From Nitrobacter sp. NHB1 (GTDB lineage: Bacteria; Pseudomonadota; Alphaproteobacteria; Rhizobiales; Xanthobacteraceae), in contig NZ_JBAMDA010000003.1 in NCBI RefSeq assembly GCF_036964665.1, positions 1 to 64,000 on the forward strand: DNA of 64,000 nucleotides, written 5' to 3'. This document shows, in pieces, positions 27,657 through 36,619 of this stretch. The notes under the pieces were generated by a model. That model was not told where the DNA came from. It did not search any database and saw nothing but the letters and a program-made list of their open reading frames with translations. A program made the position numbers and the translations under genes. Positions within the stretch are counted from its first letter, which is position 1, and every line of letters starts with the position of its first letter.

Positions 27657-28133
27657 TCACTTCGCCGCCGGCGTTACCGCATCGAGGCGATAGCCAGCGT
27701 GACAGGCGACGCAGTCCGAGAGCTGCGTGCTGAGACTCGCGAGCAGCTGCTCGCGGCTCGCGCCCGAATCGGCTGCGGTGGCAATCTCATCGAAGCGCTT
27801 ATGGACGCTGAGCCCGAGCTGCTTGAACTCGAGCGGCAACTTAGCCATCAGTGCCGGATTGACGTCAGCCGCCGCCGTCACGCCGCTCGCGCGCGCCGCC
27901 TGCGCAACCTGCTTCATGTCGCCTGCCTTCACCCCGTCGACGACAACCTGCACGGTCTCAAGCATGCCGCGCATTTCGGTGAGCACGAGATTGCGCTCAT
28001 CCGATGCCAGCAGAACAGCCGTGCGCCCGTCGGGCGCCACCTGCGTCTGACCGCGAACGAAGAAGAATACGGCGACAGCAACGGTAACAAGCCAAAGGGC
28101 GATGGCCGCGACGGACAGCACACGTGCAGTCAT
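27657..28133 (-). CDS. Membrane-anchored c-type cytochrome (class II/c'-like)
   Basis: 158 residues. A hydrophobic N-terminal segment (VLSVAAIALWLVTVAVAVFF) serves as anchor or signal, followed by a helical domain and a haem-binding motif CVACH at about 141-145 near the C-terminus, as in cytochrome c'-type helical bundles. It would face the periplasm and could carry electrons or bind NO. AGGAG precedes the ATG at 28133 by about nine bases; the frame opens further up at 28211. An FNR-type box lies 142 bp upstream. Confidence 0.65.
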   Translation of the reverse strand: MTARVLSVAAIALWLVTVAVAVFFFVRGQTQVAPDGRTAVLLASDERNLVLTEMRGMLETVQVVVDGVKAGDMKQVAQAARASGVTAAADVNPALMAKLPLEFKQLGLSVHKRFDEIATAADSGASREQLLASLSTQLSDCVACHAGYRLDAVTPAAK

Positions 28134-28274
28134 AGGATCATTCTCCTTCTTGCCCATGAGTAGCAGTTGTTGCCGGTGAAGTAACAGCCATCCATGCGCA
28201 GTGTCCACCATCGATTAGCAGTGCCAAGTCGCGCAGTCCATTGAACTTGAATATTCCGTCCGTGCTCCAGTGCC

Positions 28275-28288
28275 TTGATTTGTGTCAA
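28275..28288. promoter_or_regulatory. FNR/FixK-type box
   Basis: TTGATTTGTGTCAA has two good half-sites (TTGAT and GTCAA). It lies upstream of the c-type cytochrome gene on the minus strand, about 142 bp from its start, a longer distance than usual. Confidence 0.55.
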
Positions 28289-28948
28289 GCGATAGATGTG
28301 CTGGCTCTCACCGAGTATCAACTTTTCCGGTTCCGTAATTTTTGTCACGTGCTAAATCACGACGTGCTCGCGCTTGAAAATTTGAGAAGCGTTTCTGGGT
28401 TGATTTGCCTCAATCACCTTTCAGGTTGTAGCGAACTGATCGCTGGCGGTGATGCAAGGCTCACGCGAGTTGCCTGCGCCTGCCGGCCGAGCACCGAAGT
28501 CACCAGCCGCTGCAATTTCGGCCGGCTATGCGGCGTGCTGACCGTTGACGGGCGGACGCTTGTTCGCACCGGCGATTGACTCAATAAATTCAAATTGAGA
28601 GCTCGAATTCGAGATCATTTCCCCGCCGGTCGGCTTGCGTCTGGGCTACGCCTCAATAGCTCAGCGAAAGCGTTGTCTTCCGAACCCATGAAATCCGCGA
28701 GGCCTGAGGCGGTACTGGGGTTTGCGCGATGGCGGCGCTGGACAGGGCCACGGCAAGAAATGCCGCTGTGATCTGCGTCAAGGGCAGCAAACACGCAATC
28801 GCTCCTCTGTTCGATCCCAGGACCGATCCCTGCAGAGGCAGGTATCCGACACGAATGTTTGCACCACCTTGCGCCAGCTCAAAGGCTACCGGTTGCACCT
28901 CAATTAGCTGGTGAGATCGCCATCCGGCGAATAGGCGGGAGAAAGCAA
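28289..28948. other. Long intergenic stretch, one doubtful ORF
   Basis: About 660 bp with no recognisable gene. On the minus strand 28898-28653 is an 81-codon frame whose middle (LPLTQITAAFLAVALSSAAI) looks like an export signal, but the rest is unremarkable and there is no supporting ribosome site. It could hold remains of a lost gene and the promoter of the GNAT gene. Confidence 0.3.
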
Positions 28949-29467
28949 ATGGTCGATCATACTTCGAAACTTGTGACTCGCACGGGCCTCACGATTGTTG
29001 TGCAACCAGCGGGCTCGGATGACGATGCAATTCTCAATGAGTTATTCCATCAGGTCCGCCCACAAGATCTACACTTTCGCTTCTTGGGCGGGATGAAGGA
29101 AGTTCCGCCGCGGCAGATCCATCAAATGACCCATGTCGATCATCGCACGGCGGAAACTTATATCGCCTTTCTCGAAGACAATCATACCCCGGTTGCCACG
29201 GCCATGCTGGCACGCGAGGGCGCGAGTGACCGCGGCGAGGTCGCAATTTCGGTCCGGGCCGATTACAGGGACCACGGAATTGGCTGGGTTATGCTTGCCT
29301 TCGTGGTCCGTCAGGCTGAAGCGTGGGGCCTGAACGTGATCGAATCGATCGAGAGCCGAGCCAATCATGACGCCATTGAGCTCGAGAAAAACATGGGATT
29401 TTCCGTCAGCCCATATCCGGACGACGCTACGCTTCTGCTCGTTAAGAAAACTCTGAGAACAACCTGA
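28949..29467 (+). CDS. GNAT-family acetyltransferase
   Basis: 172 residues from MVDHTSKLVTRTGLTIVVQP. GNAT features: the early QVRPQDLHFRFLGGMKEVPP, a strand with EVAISVRADYRDHGIGWVML (the acetyl-CoA binding V-x-x-x-x-R-x-x-G-I-G loop) and HDAIELEKNMGFSV. The start of its fold resembles the GNAT domain at the end of the synthetase fusion at 57392-60085, so a protein-lysine substrate is possible. The substrate is otherwise unknown. GGGAG precedes the ATG at 28949. Confidence 0.75.
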   Translation: MVDHTSKLVTRTGLTIVVQPAGSDDDAILNELFHQVRPQDLHFRFLGGMKEVPPRQIHQMTHVDHRTAETYIAFLEDNHTPVATAMLAREGASDRGEVAISVRADYRDHGIGWVMLAFVVRQAEAWGLNVIESIESRANHDAIELEKNMGFSVSPYPDDATLLLVKKTLRTT

Positions 29468-29616
29468 CGCGACGCGTATCGAACTACCGCATCCCTCGAT
29501 GGACTGGAAGCCGTTAAACGTCCTGATCCGTCCAGACGTGAAGCTTTCGGCCCGAAAAGGCCGCAGTGACGCTGTTATGAAGTCAAGGAGCTCGATGCGT
29601 CGCCAGCGTTTTGATT

Positions 29617-29665
29617 GAGCATGATCTTGTCCGAAAACCGGTTTCCACTTTTCGGGATCGTGCTC
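29617..29665. repeat. Rhizobial palindromic repeat
   Basis: The sequence begins GAGCATGATC and ends GATCGTGCTC, with the inner segment CCGAAAACCGGTTTCC and CTTTTCGGG. The same palindromic motif is very common between genes in Bradyrhizobium and other Rhizobiales. It ends at the stop codon of the ABC permease and could act as its transcript-end hairpin. Confidence 0.7.
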
Positions 29666-30822
29666 TAATCCAGCGTGCGGCGGAATCGTGTCACTGCGAT
29701 CACCATCGCCACCAGCATCAGCGCCAGCAACGCGAGCGCGTCGTACCGCAGATTTTGCAGCGTCGCTCCCTTCAGCATGATGGCGCGAACAATCCGAACG
29801 TAGTGCGTCAGTGGCAGGCATTCCCCGACATACTGCGCCCAGACCGGCATGCCGGCGAACGGAAACATGAAACCGGACAGCAGGATGCTTGGCAGGAAGA
29901 ACATCGTCGACATCTGCATGGCCTGGAGCTGGTTCTGCACGATGGTCGAGAATGTGTATCCGACAGCGAGATTGGTTGTGATGAACAGTGTCGACAGCAA
30001 CGCCAACAGCGTCAGGCTTCCGTCGATGGGAACGCCGAACAGCAGCGCCCCGATGCCGATGATCAACGCCGCCTGGATAAACCCTACCAGTACATAGGGC
30101 AGGATCTTGCCGATCATCACCTCGACCGGCGTGATCGGCATCGACAGCAGGTTTTCCATCGTACCACGCTCGATCTCGCGCGTGACCGACAAGGCCGTGA
30201 AGATCAGCATGGTCATGGTGAGAATGGTGCCGACAAGCCCGGGCACGATGTTCAGCCGCGAGGACGCCGCGGGATTGAAACGTGCATGGACCCGGATTTC
30301 GAATGGCGGATCGGGCGAGTTGCCAATGAACAGATCGTGCGCGAGCGCGGTCTGCACGATCGGGCCGAGCGCGCTCAACGCGGCGCCGGCGGCGACGGGA
30401 TCGGTGGCATCGGCGGCAACCAGCAGCGCCGGACGGTCACCACGCCGCACGCCGCGCTCGAAGCCGCGCGGAATCTCGACGCCGAACAGCACCTTGCCGG
30501 ATTTCAGGAGATTGTCGAAGGTATCGACGTCGTGCACCTGCTGCGTGAAGCGGAAATAGGCCGTATTCTGCAGCGCCTTGAGAATCGAGCGCGCGAGGTC
30601 GCTGTCCTCCTGCACCAGAACCGCGGTGGGCAGATGGCGCGGCGTGGTGTTGATGGCATAGCCGAATAGCAGAAGCTGCATCACCGGAATCATCACGATC
30701 ATCGCGAACGACACCCGGTCGCGCCGGAGCTGGATGAACTCTTTCACCAGCATGGCGTAGCTGCGCCGCCAGAAGCCGAACGGCATCTCCCTTTCGGCGG
30801 CATGGTCGTCCGCGGCGCTCAT
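29665..30822 (-). CDS. ABC-2 type transporter permease
   Basis: 385 residues from MSAADDHAAEREMPFGFWRR. A first membrane segment (SFAMIVMIPVMQLLLFGYAI) is followed by a large external domain and five C-terminal helices, the ABC-2 permease layout of the YhhJ/YbhS type. Its ATG overlaps the stop of the ATPase gene (ATGA), showing translational coupling. With HlyD and ATPase upstream it forms an efflux pump; only one permease is present, so it probably works as a homodimer. Substrate unknown. Confidence 0.85.
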   Translation of the reverse strand: MSAADDHAAEREMPFGFWRRSYAMLVKEFIQLRRDRVSFAMIVMIPVMQLLLFGYAINTTPRHLPTAVLVQEDSDLARSILKALQNTAYFRFTQQVHDVDTFDNLLKSGKVLFGVEIPRGFERGVRRGDRPALLVAADATDPVAAGAALSALGPIVQTALAHDLFIGNSPDPPFEIRVHARFNPAASSRLNIVPGLVGTILTMTMLIFTALSVTREIERGTMENLLSMPITPVEVMIGKILPYVLVGFIQAALIIGIGALLFGVPIDGSLTLLALLSTLFITTNLAVGYTFSTIVQNQLQAMQMSTMFFLPSILLSGFMFPFAGMPVWAQYVGECLPLTHYVRIVRAIMLKGATLQNLRYDALALLALMLVAMVIAVTRFRRTLD

Positions 30823-31763
30823 TGGAAATTGTCCTTCGCACGGCTCATCAGTTCGATGAATACGTCTTCCAGCGACGGCTCGGCCTGCTGCCAATGCAGA
30901 TCGCCACGAACGCGGTACGGCGCGATCGTCGCTTCGAGCGCGGCCTTGTCGCGGCCGGAGACATGCAGGCTGGTACCGAACGGCGCGGCCATGTCGATGC
31001 CCGGCTTGCCTGCGAGCTCGGCCGACAGCTCGTTGATATCGCCGCCCGCGACCGTGTAGGTGGTCAGCGCCGACTTTGCGATGACGTCATCCACGGTTCC
31101 ATGCACCAGCAGATGACCGTAGGCGATGTAGGCGATCTCGTGACAGCGTTCGGCCTCGTCCATGTAGTGCGTCGAGACCAGCACCGTCAGGCCGTCTGCT
31201 GCCAGCGCATGAATCTCGTTCCAGAATTCGCGCCGCGCCTTGGGATCGACGCCGGCGGTGGGCTCGTCGAGCAGCAGGAGTTGCGGGTTCGGCAGCGTGC
31301 AGGCGCCGAGCGCAAGGCGCTGCTTCCAGCCGCCGGACAATTCGCCCGCAAGCTGCTCCTCGCGACCGGTAAGACCGAGCCGCTTGATCATGGCCAGCGC
31401 CGCGCCAAGCGCATCGCGCATGCCATAGAGCCGTGCGACGAACTCCAGGTTCTCGCGCACCGACAGGTCCTGATACAGGCTGAAACGCTGGGTCATGTAG
31501 CCGACCCTGCGCTTGATCTTGTCGGCGTCACGGCGGATGTCATAGCCGAGGCAGGTGCCCTCACCGCTGTCCGGCGTCAGCAGTCCACAAAGCATACGGA
31601 TGGTGGTGGTCTTGCCCGAGCCGTTGGGACCGAGGAAGCCGTAGATCATTCCGCGCTTCACCTGCATGGACAGATCGTGCACGACCTCGCGACCCTTGAA
31701 CGACTTCGACAGGCCGGAAACGTCGATCGCGATGTCGGATGCTTTCATGGCTGCCTGGCTCAT
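30819..31763 (-). CDS. ABC transporter ATP-binding protein (efflux)
   Basis: 314 residues with Walker A FLGPNGSGKTTTIRMLCGLL, the signature SGGWKQRLALGACTL, Walker B LLLLDEPTAGVDPKARREFW and the switch His in VLVSTHYMDEAERCHEIAYI. This is the DrrA/CcmA-type ATPase of multidrug or lipid efflux. It lies 10 bp after the HlyD gene and overlaps the permease by four bases. Confidence 0.9.
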   Translation of the reverse strand: MSQAAMKASDIAIDVSGLSKSFKGREVVHDLSMQVKRGMIYGFLGPNGSGKTTTIRMLCGLLTPDSGEGTCLGYDIRRDADKIKRRVGYMTQRFSLYQDLSVRENLEFVARLYGMRDALGAALAMIKRLGLTGREEQLAGELSGGWKQRLALGACTLPNPQLLLLDEPTAGVDPKARREFWNEIHALAADGLTVLVSTHYMDEAERCHEIAYIAYGHLLVHGTVDDVIAKSALTTYTVAGGDINELSAELAGKPGIDMAAPFGTSLHVSGRDKAALEATIAPYRVRGDLHWQQAEPSLEDVFIELMSRAKDNFQ

Positions 31764-31773
31764 GGCGCGGCCC

Positions 31774-32547
31774 TCAGTGTGTCGCGGCGTCGAGCTGAAC
31801 GGTGACCGGCTGTCCGACGCGGAGACTGTCCGGCCGGTTGGGCCGCGCCTGAATCAGGAACACCAGCTTATTGCGTTCCTCGAGGCTGTAGATCACCGGG
31901 GGTGTGTATTCGGCCTGGGTGGCGATGAAATAGATCTTTGCCGCCAGATCGGGCGCACAGTTGTCACAGGTGACGCGGACGTCTTGCCCGATGCTGATTT
32001 TCGGCAAATCCGGCTCCGGCACGAAAAAACGGATCTTCATGTTGCCCGGCGGCATGATCGATAGCACCGGCCGTTCCGCCGGCACCATCTCGCCTTCGCG
32101 AAAATAGATTCTCTGAATGGTCCCTGCGACCGGCGCAAAACCCTTGCGCCGCGACAGCCGCGTCTGCGAGGTGTTGACCCGCGCCTCGGCGACACGCAGC
32201 GCCGAGATGGCGGCATCCAGGGTCGCCTGCGTGCCGGCCCCGGTTCTCCTCAGCGATGCCGCGCGGTCGTAAGTCTGCTGCGCATTCGCCAGCGTCGCCT
32301 TGTTCTGATTGAGATCGGCCTGCTGCAGGTCATCGTCGACTGAATAGAGCTGCGCGCCGACCTCGACAGCGTCGCCCTCGCGCACCGTCAATTTGGTGAC
32401 GCGGCCACTCTCGTCGGGACTGACAAAAATCATGTCGGCCTCGACCCAACCCTGATAGCCCGGCGGCGACTTCGGGCCGCAACCGGCAACGAGAACCGTC
32501 AGCACCAACGCGGCGCTGGCACGCACGATAACGCGCCGCGGGGTCAT
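31774..32547 (-). CDS. HlyD-family membrane fusion lipoprotein
   Basis: 257 residues. The lipobox LVAGC in ALVLTVLVAGCGPKSP indicates a lipoprotein anchored in the inner membrane. It has a biotinyl-lipoyl-like start (GRVTKLTVREGDAVEVGAQL), a helical hairpin, and a beta-barrel region VPAERPVLSIMPPGNMKIRF. It links the inner-membrane ABC pump to an outer-membrane channel that is not encoded here. The ATG at 32547 overlaps the stop of the TetR gene (ATGA). Confidence 0.85.
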   Translation of the reverse strand: MTPRRVIVRASAALVLTVLVAGCGPKSPPGYQGWVEADMIFVSPDESGRVTKLTVREGDAVEVGAQLYSVDDDLQQADLNQNKATLANAQQTYDRAASLRRTGAGTQATLDAAISALRVAEARVNTSQTRLSRRKGFAPVAGTIQRIYFREGEMVPAERPVLSIMPPGNMKIRFFVPEPDLPKISIGQDVRVTCDNCAPDLAAKIYFIATQAEYTPPVIYSLEERNKLVFLIQARPNRPDSLRVGQPVTVQLDAATH

Positions 32548-33263
32548 AAAACTCTCCGTTCGCCAAAGATCAGATCGAGATGGACCTTCAGCATCGCCAC
32601 GGCATCGAGCGGCGCCTGCCGACCGAACAGGCCCTGCCACATCACGGCAACCACGGCGGGCGCAACGACGATCTGGGGGAAGTCGACAAGGCGCGCATTG
32701 CGGATTTCTCCGCGCGCGATACCGTACTCGATCAGCTTGCGCATGCTCGCGAGGCCGCGCGAAATGACTTCACGAAAGTAGAAATCGGCGAGCGACGGAA
32801 AGCGCGCGCCTTCCGCCATGATCAAGCGAACGATATCGCCGCGCTTGGTTTCGGCAACCTCTCGCACAAAAGTCTCGGCGAAGCGTTCGAGGATATCGCG
32901 CACCGATCCACCAGCAGCAGGCAACGCCGTCAGATTTGCGATCAGCGGCACGAGCGCCGTTCTCACCAGCTCCTGGAACAGCGCCTCCTTGTCCTTGAAG
33001 TGCAGATAGATCGTGCCCTTGGCGACACCTGCCCGCTTCGCCACGTCGTCCAAACGGGTGGCGGCAAAACCACGCGCGGTGAATTCATCGAGGCCCGCCG
33101 CAATGATCGCGGCGCGCCGCTGCGCCGCGCGTGCTGCGCGGTTCGGAGGCTTGGCCGTCCTGCCGGTCGGTGTGGACGTCGCACCGGCTTTGCCTGCGGC
33201 AGATCGGCCATTGGCGGAGTTCGCAGTAGCGGTCTTTCGTCGTTTGGATTTCGCAGCTTTCAT
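32544..33263 (-). CDS. TetR-family transcriptional repressor
   Basis: 239 residues. A basic, Ala- and Pro-rich N-terminal extension of about 45 residues precedes the TetR helix-turn-helix (IIAAGLDEFTARGFAATRLD and KRAGVAKGTIYLHFKDKEAL). The C-terminal ligand domain is divergent. It heads the efflux operon and probably represses it; the 30-bp palindrome over its start is the likely operator. Inducer unknown. Confidence 0.85.
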   Translation of the reverse strand: MKAAKSKRRKTATANSANGRSAAGKAGATSTPTGRTAKPPNRAARAAQRRAAIIAAGLDEFTARGFAATRLDDVAKRAGVAKGTIYLHFKDKEALFQELVRTALVPLIANLTALPAAGGSVRDILERFAETFVREVAETKRGDIVRLIMAEGARFPSLADFYFREVISRGLASMRKLIEYGIARGEIRNARLVDFPQIVVAPAVVAVMWQGLFGRQAPLDAVAMLKVHLDLIFGERRVL

Positions 33264-33267
33264 GATA

Positions 33268-33297
33268 TGAATATGACTGACTAGTCAGTCATATTCA
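33268..33297. promoter_or_regulatory. Perfect 30-bp palindrome, probable TetR operator
   Basis: Half-site TGAATATGACTGACT followed by its exact reverse complement. It lies 5 bp before the TetR start codon, where bound repressor would block transcription of the whole efflux operon. Confidence 0.75.
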
Positions 33298-33507
33298 AGA
33301 TGAAACTTCACACGAGCGGTTCTAGTACGGTGGTGGAAAGTCCTTGCAAATTCGCGGCGGATGACAACATGGACAGCCGATCGAGCCAACTCCACCTACC
33401 GCTCCATTGAGCCGTCCCCAGCCGGCGGACGTTCACGGCGCTGATCCTATCGCCGACCTTGCGGGATTCGCGTTTTGCAGTTGTGGACGATGGTCGAACC
33501 GGACGCT

Positions 33508-33723
33508 TCAATCTTCGAACAGTGGCGGGTCCAGCCGATCGCGAGGCTCGCCGCGCTCGACTGACTCATTGTCCTCTATCGGAATCTCGCGTTCGACGTC
33601 GACCTGCTCCTTTTCGACCAGACCCGGAGCTTCGTCTGTTTGTTCTCGCGGCTGAGGGCGCCTCCTCCGTGGAGGCGATGCCGATTCAGAGAGTTTCTGT
33701 CGAAACGAATTATACGCGCGCAA
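33508..33723 (-). CDS. Small charged hypothetical protein
   Basis: 71 residues from a TTG start with GAGG seven bases upstream. It has a basic start (FRQKLSESASPPRRRRPQPR) and an acidic second half ending RDRLDPPLFED. It begins 10 bp after the broken universal stress protein gene and may be translationally linked to it. No family recognised. Confidence 0.35.
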   Translation of the reverse strand: MRAYNSFRQKLSESASPPRRRRPQPREQTDEAPGLVEKEQVDVEREIPIEDNESVERGEPRDRLDPPLFED

Positions 33724-33732
33724 CTCGTCACC

Positions 33733-34551
33733 TCAATGAGACAGCAGATCGGACTCGTCGTGAGCAGATCGCGAGTCATCCCGCCGAATATCCATTCGTT
33801 GAGTCGACTATGGCCGTAAGCTCCGGTTACCAGGAGATCAGCGTCTTCGTCATCCGCCCATCCGATGATCTGATCCGCACGAGAGCCACTAGAAGCCTGT
33901 ATTATTTCGACCCGCCGTTCTGCCTTTATCCTGTGCTGCGCGAGATAGCGAACGACATCATCAACATGATCGCGCGCCGTCTCCATCTGTTCCTTCTCGC
34001 ATATCTCCAGCAGTTACGCGTTTGGCCTCGTGAAGGAACGGTAACGCATCCTGAACCGCTCGCCGCGCCTCCCGCGTATCTTTCCATCCAATCATGACAT
34101 GGTCGGCGGTAAGGGATTTCACTGCCGCAGGCACCACCAGGAAGGGACGGCCGGCTCCCAGAATTGCCGCTCCGACAGCGGCGCTTCGATACATATCGCC
34201 CGCGGATCTTCCACTTTCGATCACGATCAAGTCGGCACAGCGCGCCTCACTGATCAACGTCTCCGTGGGGTACTCGATGACGGACCGCCATTCGATCTGG
34301 CGACCGCTTCCCACAGCGGCCTGAACCTTGTTTCCAACCGTCGCAAGGCTGGCTTTCACCTTTCCTATGTCGAATTCGGTCGCATTATCGACGATTACAA
34401 CACCCTCGGCGACAAGGGGCGGAACAATCGCAACAGCCGACAATCCAATTAAATTGGTCGCGAATTTGTTCGCCACACCTGTCGCGACGCCAACGAACTG
34501 CTTCGAGACGTGGTCGACATTGACCCAGGCCATCAGCGTTGCATAGGACAT
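33733..34551 (-). pseudogene. Universal stress protein, frameshifted
   Basis: The N-terminal part from MSYATLMAWVNVDHVSKQFV runs to DALPFLHEAKRVT, then breaks near 34010. The other frame continues LLEICEKEQMETARDHVDDV and contains the ATP-loop motif VTGAYGHSRLNEWIFGGMTR. A second shift near the end would give the usual C-terminus LSH at 33733. The original was a double-domain Usp of about 270 residues, like those at 4425 and 43503. An FNR-type box lies upstream. Confidence 0.75.
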
Positions 34552-34606
34552 AACAAGCCTCCACTTCGGCGATCATCTATCGCGTCCACGTCCTGACGCA
34601 GGCTGC

Positions 34607-34620
34607 TTGATCCAAATTAA
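34607..34620. promoter_or_regulatory. FNR/FixK-type box
   Basis: TTGATCCAAATTAA, one base off TTGATCCAAATCAA. It lies 56 bp upstream of the universal stress protein start at 34551. Confidence 0.55.
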
Positions 34621-34735
34621 ATTCTCGCGGTGAGAATTCCGCAGCTTGAAGAGACACGCCATATAATCAGGTTGAACCATCACTTATAAGATGCTTTTCA
34701 ATCTCTCTGACCGAATGCTTGGTCAGATCCTTGTT

Positions 34736-36166
34736 GGCGCCGTCGCGGAGTTGGTAGGAATTGAGGATGGCGTAGTCTCCGGGGTGATCAACCTCGAATC
34801 ATCCGGCGTTGAAGCGTCGGACTGGAGACCACGCCATGACGAATGTTACCACGAAGCCTGATTCTTTGCAGCCTGCAGCCGATATGGCTGTTGATCTTTT
34901 CGACAATTGGTTCGACCCGATCGAGACCGAGGTGCGGGCTCGATCGCGTCAATTTATTGAAGATCTGCTTCGCGGCGAGCTCGACGCTGCGCTGGCACGG
35001 CCGCGTTACGAACGAAGCCAGATGACCGGCAATGAAGCAAGAGCCGGCGTTGCGGGCCACCGCCACGGCAGCCGTACGCGGTCGCTGACAGGCACGTTCG
35101 GGCCGATCGAGATCGCGGTGCCGCGAGCCCGGCTGACCACTGCGGAAGGCAAGACGACGGAATGGAAGAGCCAGGCGCTGCGGGCCTATCAGCGGCGCAC
35201 GCTTGCCGCCGACGCGCTGATCGCGAGCACCTATCTCGCCGGCACCAACACCCGGCGGGTGCGCCGCGCGCTGGCGGCGTTGTTCGGCGGCACCGTCGGC
35301 AAGGACACGGTGAGCCGGACCTGGCGCAAGGTGAAGAGCGATTGGGATGCCCGGAACACCCGCGCGCTGGATGGAGAGCCGATCGTGCGCCTGATCCTCG
35401 ACGGCACCGTCGTTCGCGTGCGGCTCGACCGCAAGGCGACCTCGATCTCGCTCCTCGTTGTCCTCGGCGTGCGCGCGGACGGCCAAAAGGTGCTGCTCGC
35501 GATCAAGAGCATGGGCGGGGAGAGCGCCGAGGCATGGCGCACTGTCCTCGACGATCTCATCAAGCGCGGGCTGCGGCGGCCCGAGTTCCTCATTGTCGAC
35601 GGCGCGCCGGGGCTCGACAAGGCCATTGCCTGCGTCTGGGACGGCGTGCCGGTGCAACGCTGCACGGTTCACAAGCACAGAAACCTGTTCGCCCATGCCC
35701 CCGAGCGGCTGCATGACGAGATCACCGCGGATTACAACGACATGATCTACGCGACGACGCCTGAGGAGATCGAAACGCGCCGCAAGGCCTTCGTCCGCAA
35801 ATGGCGGCTCAAGCATCGCGCCGTTGCCGATAGCCTCGAGGAGGCGGGAGAACGCTTGTTCACCTTCACGCGCCTGCCGCCGAGCCAATGGCGCAGTGTA
35901 CGCACCACAAATGCAATCGAGCGTTTGCACGAAGAATTTAAGCGACGGATCAAGACGCAAACTGTTCTGCCATCCGCCGACACCGCCGCGATGTTGTTCT
36001 GGGCGCTGCTCGCTTCAGGACAGATCAACATGCGAAAGGTGGATGGCTGGCAGACGCTCGCCACAAAGCCTATTGAAAAGCCGATTGACCTTGCAGCCTG
36101 AAATGATACCTTCATGCTTCCGGAGAATGCGCCACACCGAATTCCAACCGCATTCCGGACGGCACC
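34736..36166 (+). mobile_element. IS256-family insertion sequence with 8-bp target duplication
   Basis: Direct repeats TCCTTGTT (34728-34735 and 36167-36174) flank the element. Its ends are imperfect inverted repeats: GGCGCCGTCGCGGAGTTGG at the left, and GGTGCCGTCCGGAATGCGG in reverse complement at the right. Length 1431 bp. It lies in antisense orientation inside the host-attachment gene. Confidence 0.9.
34836..36101 (+). CDS. IS256-family (Mutator-type) transposase
   Basis: 421 residues from MTNVTTKPDSLQPAADMAVD. Family marks: GTFGPIEIAVPRARLTTAEG, the first Asp in VRLILDGTVVRVRLDRKATS, second Asp in FLIVDGAPGLDKAIACVWDG followed by CTVHKHRNL, and the Glu motif RTTNAIERLHEEFKRRIKTQ. Intact. 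The frame opens at 34809 but the ATG at 34836 fits the family start. Confidence 0.92.
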   Translation: MTNVTTKPDSLQPAADMAVDLFDNWFDPIETEVRARSRQFIEDLLRGELDAALARPRYERSQMTGNEARAGVAGHRHGSRTRSLTGTFGPIEIAVPRARLTTAEGKTTEWKSQALRAYQRRTLAADALIASTYLAGTNTRRVRRALAALFGGTVGKDTVSRTWRKVKSDWDARNTRALDGEPIVRLILDGTVVRVRLDRKATSISLLVVLGVRADGQKVLLAIKSMGGESAEAWRTVLDDLIKRGLRRPEFLIVDGAPGLDKAIACVWDGVPVQRCTVHKHRNLFAHAPERLHDEITADYNDMIYATTPEEIETRRKAFVRKWRLKHRAVADSLEEAGERLFTFTRLPPSQWRSVRTTNAIERLHEEFKRRIKTQTVLPSADTAAMLFWALLASGQINMRKVDGWQTLATKPIEKPIDLAA

Positions 36167-36619
36167 TCCTTGTTTATCTCGGCGACAATGCAAGCCTTCA
36201 CCTCAGGATGGAATGCGGTCCGCAAGTCGGCTAATGTTTTTGGCGGCGCGACCACGATGAGAGTCTTTGCCTTACTCGTTCGGACCATCTGCTCCATAGC
36301 CGCCGCGACTGTCCGCGCGAACCGGTGCTCCTCGATATCATGCCAATCAGTCTGCTCGACAGCGCTTTTGCGGCCGGGCAGTGCTGCCTCGCTTACCCGC
36401 CCCGGCCGATCGCTCCCTTGCTCGTGAGTCATCGGATTTGTGTCTTCAAAGACTTTCTCTGTCTTGAGATTGAGCGATAAAGCATCGCCGGCGTTTCGCA
36501 GAAACAACGCCTTTCGGCCGTCGCCGACAAATATCAACGCATCACGTGGAATCCTAAACATGCTCATCTGCTCCTCGGGACAGTTTGGTTCTCTCCAACA
36601 TGCTCGCATACACCCGGCG

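Larger units (their letters stand above)
34667..36561 (-). pseudogene. Host-attachment/baeRF-like protein split by IS256
   Basis: Two minus-strand pieces flank an IS256 element: 36561-36167 encodes MFRIPRDALIFVGDGRKALF through TLIVVAPPKTLADLRTAFHP, and 34735-34667 encodes LTKHSVREIEKHLISDGST and the stop. Removing the IS and one copy of the 8-bp target duplication joins them in frame into a 151-residue protein of the host-attachment (baeRF-like) family, which are archaeo-eukaryotic release-factor relatives. The start ATG at 36561 has GAGGAG nine bases upstream. It lies just after the PCMT fusion in the same direction. Confidence 0.8.

Noticed and set aside
34788-35960. Minus-strand ORF of 390 codons
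   Set aside because: Antisense to the IS256 transposase; no family features.
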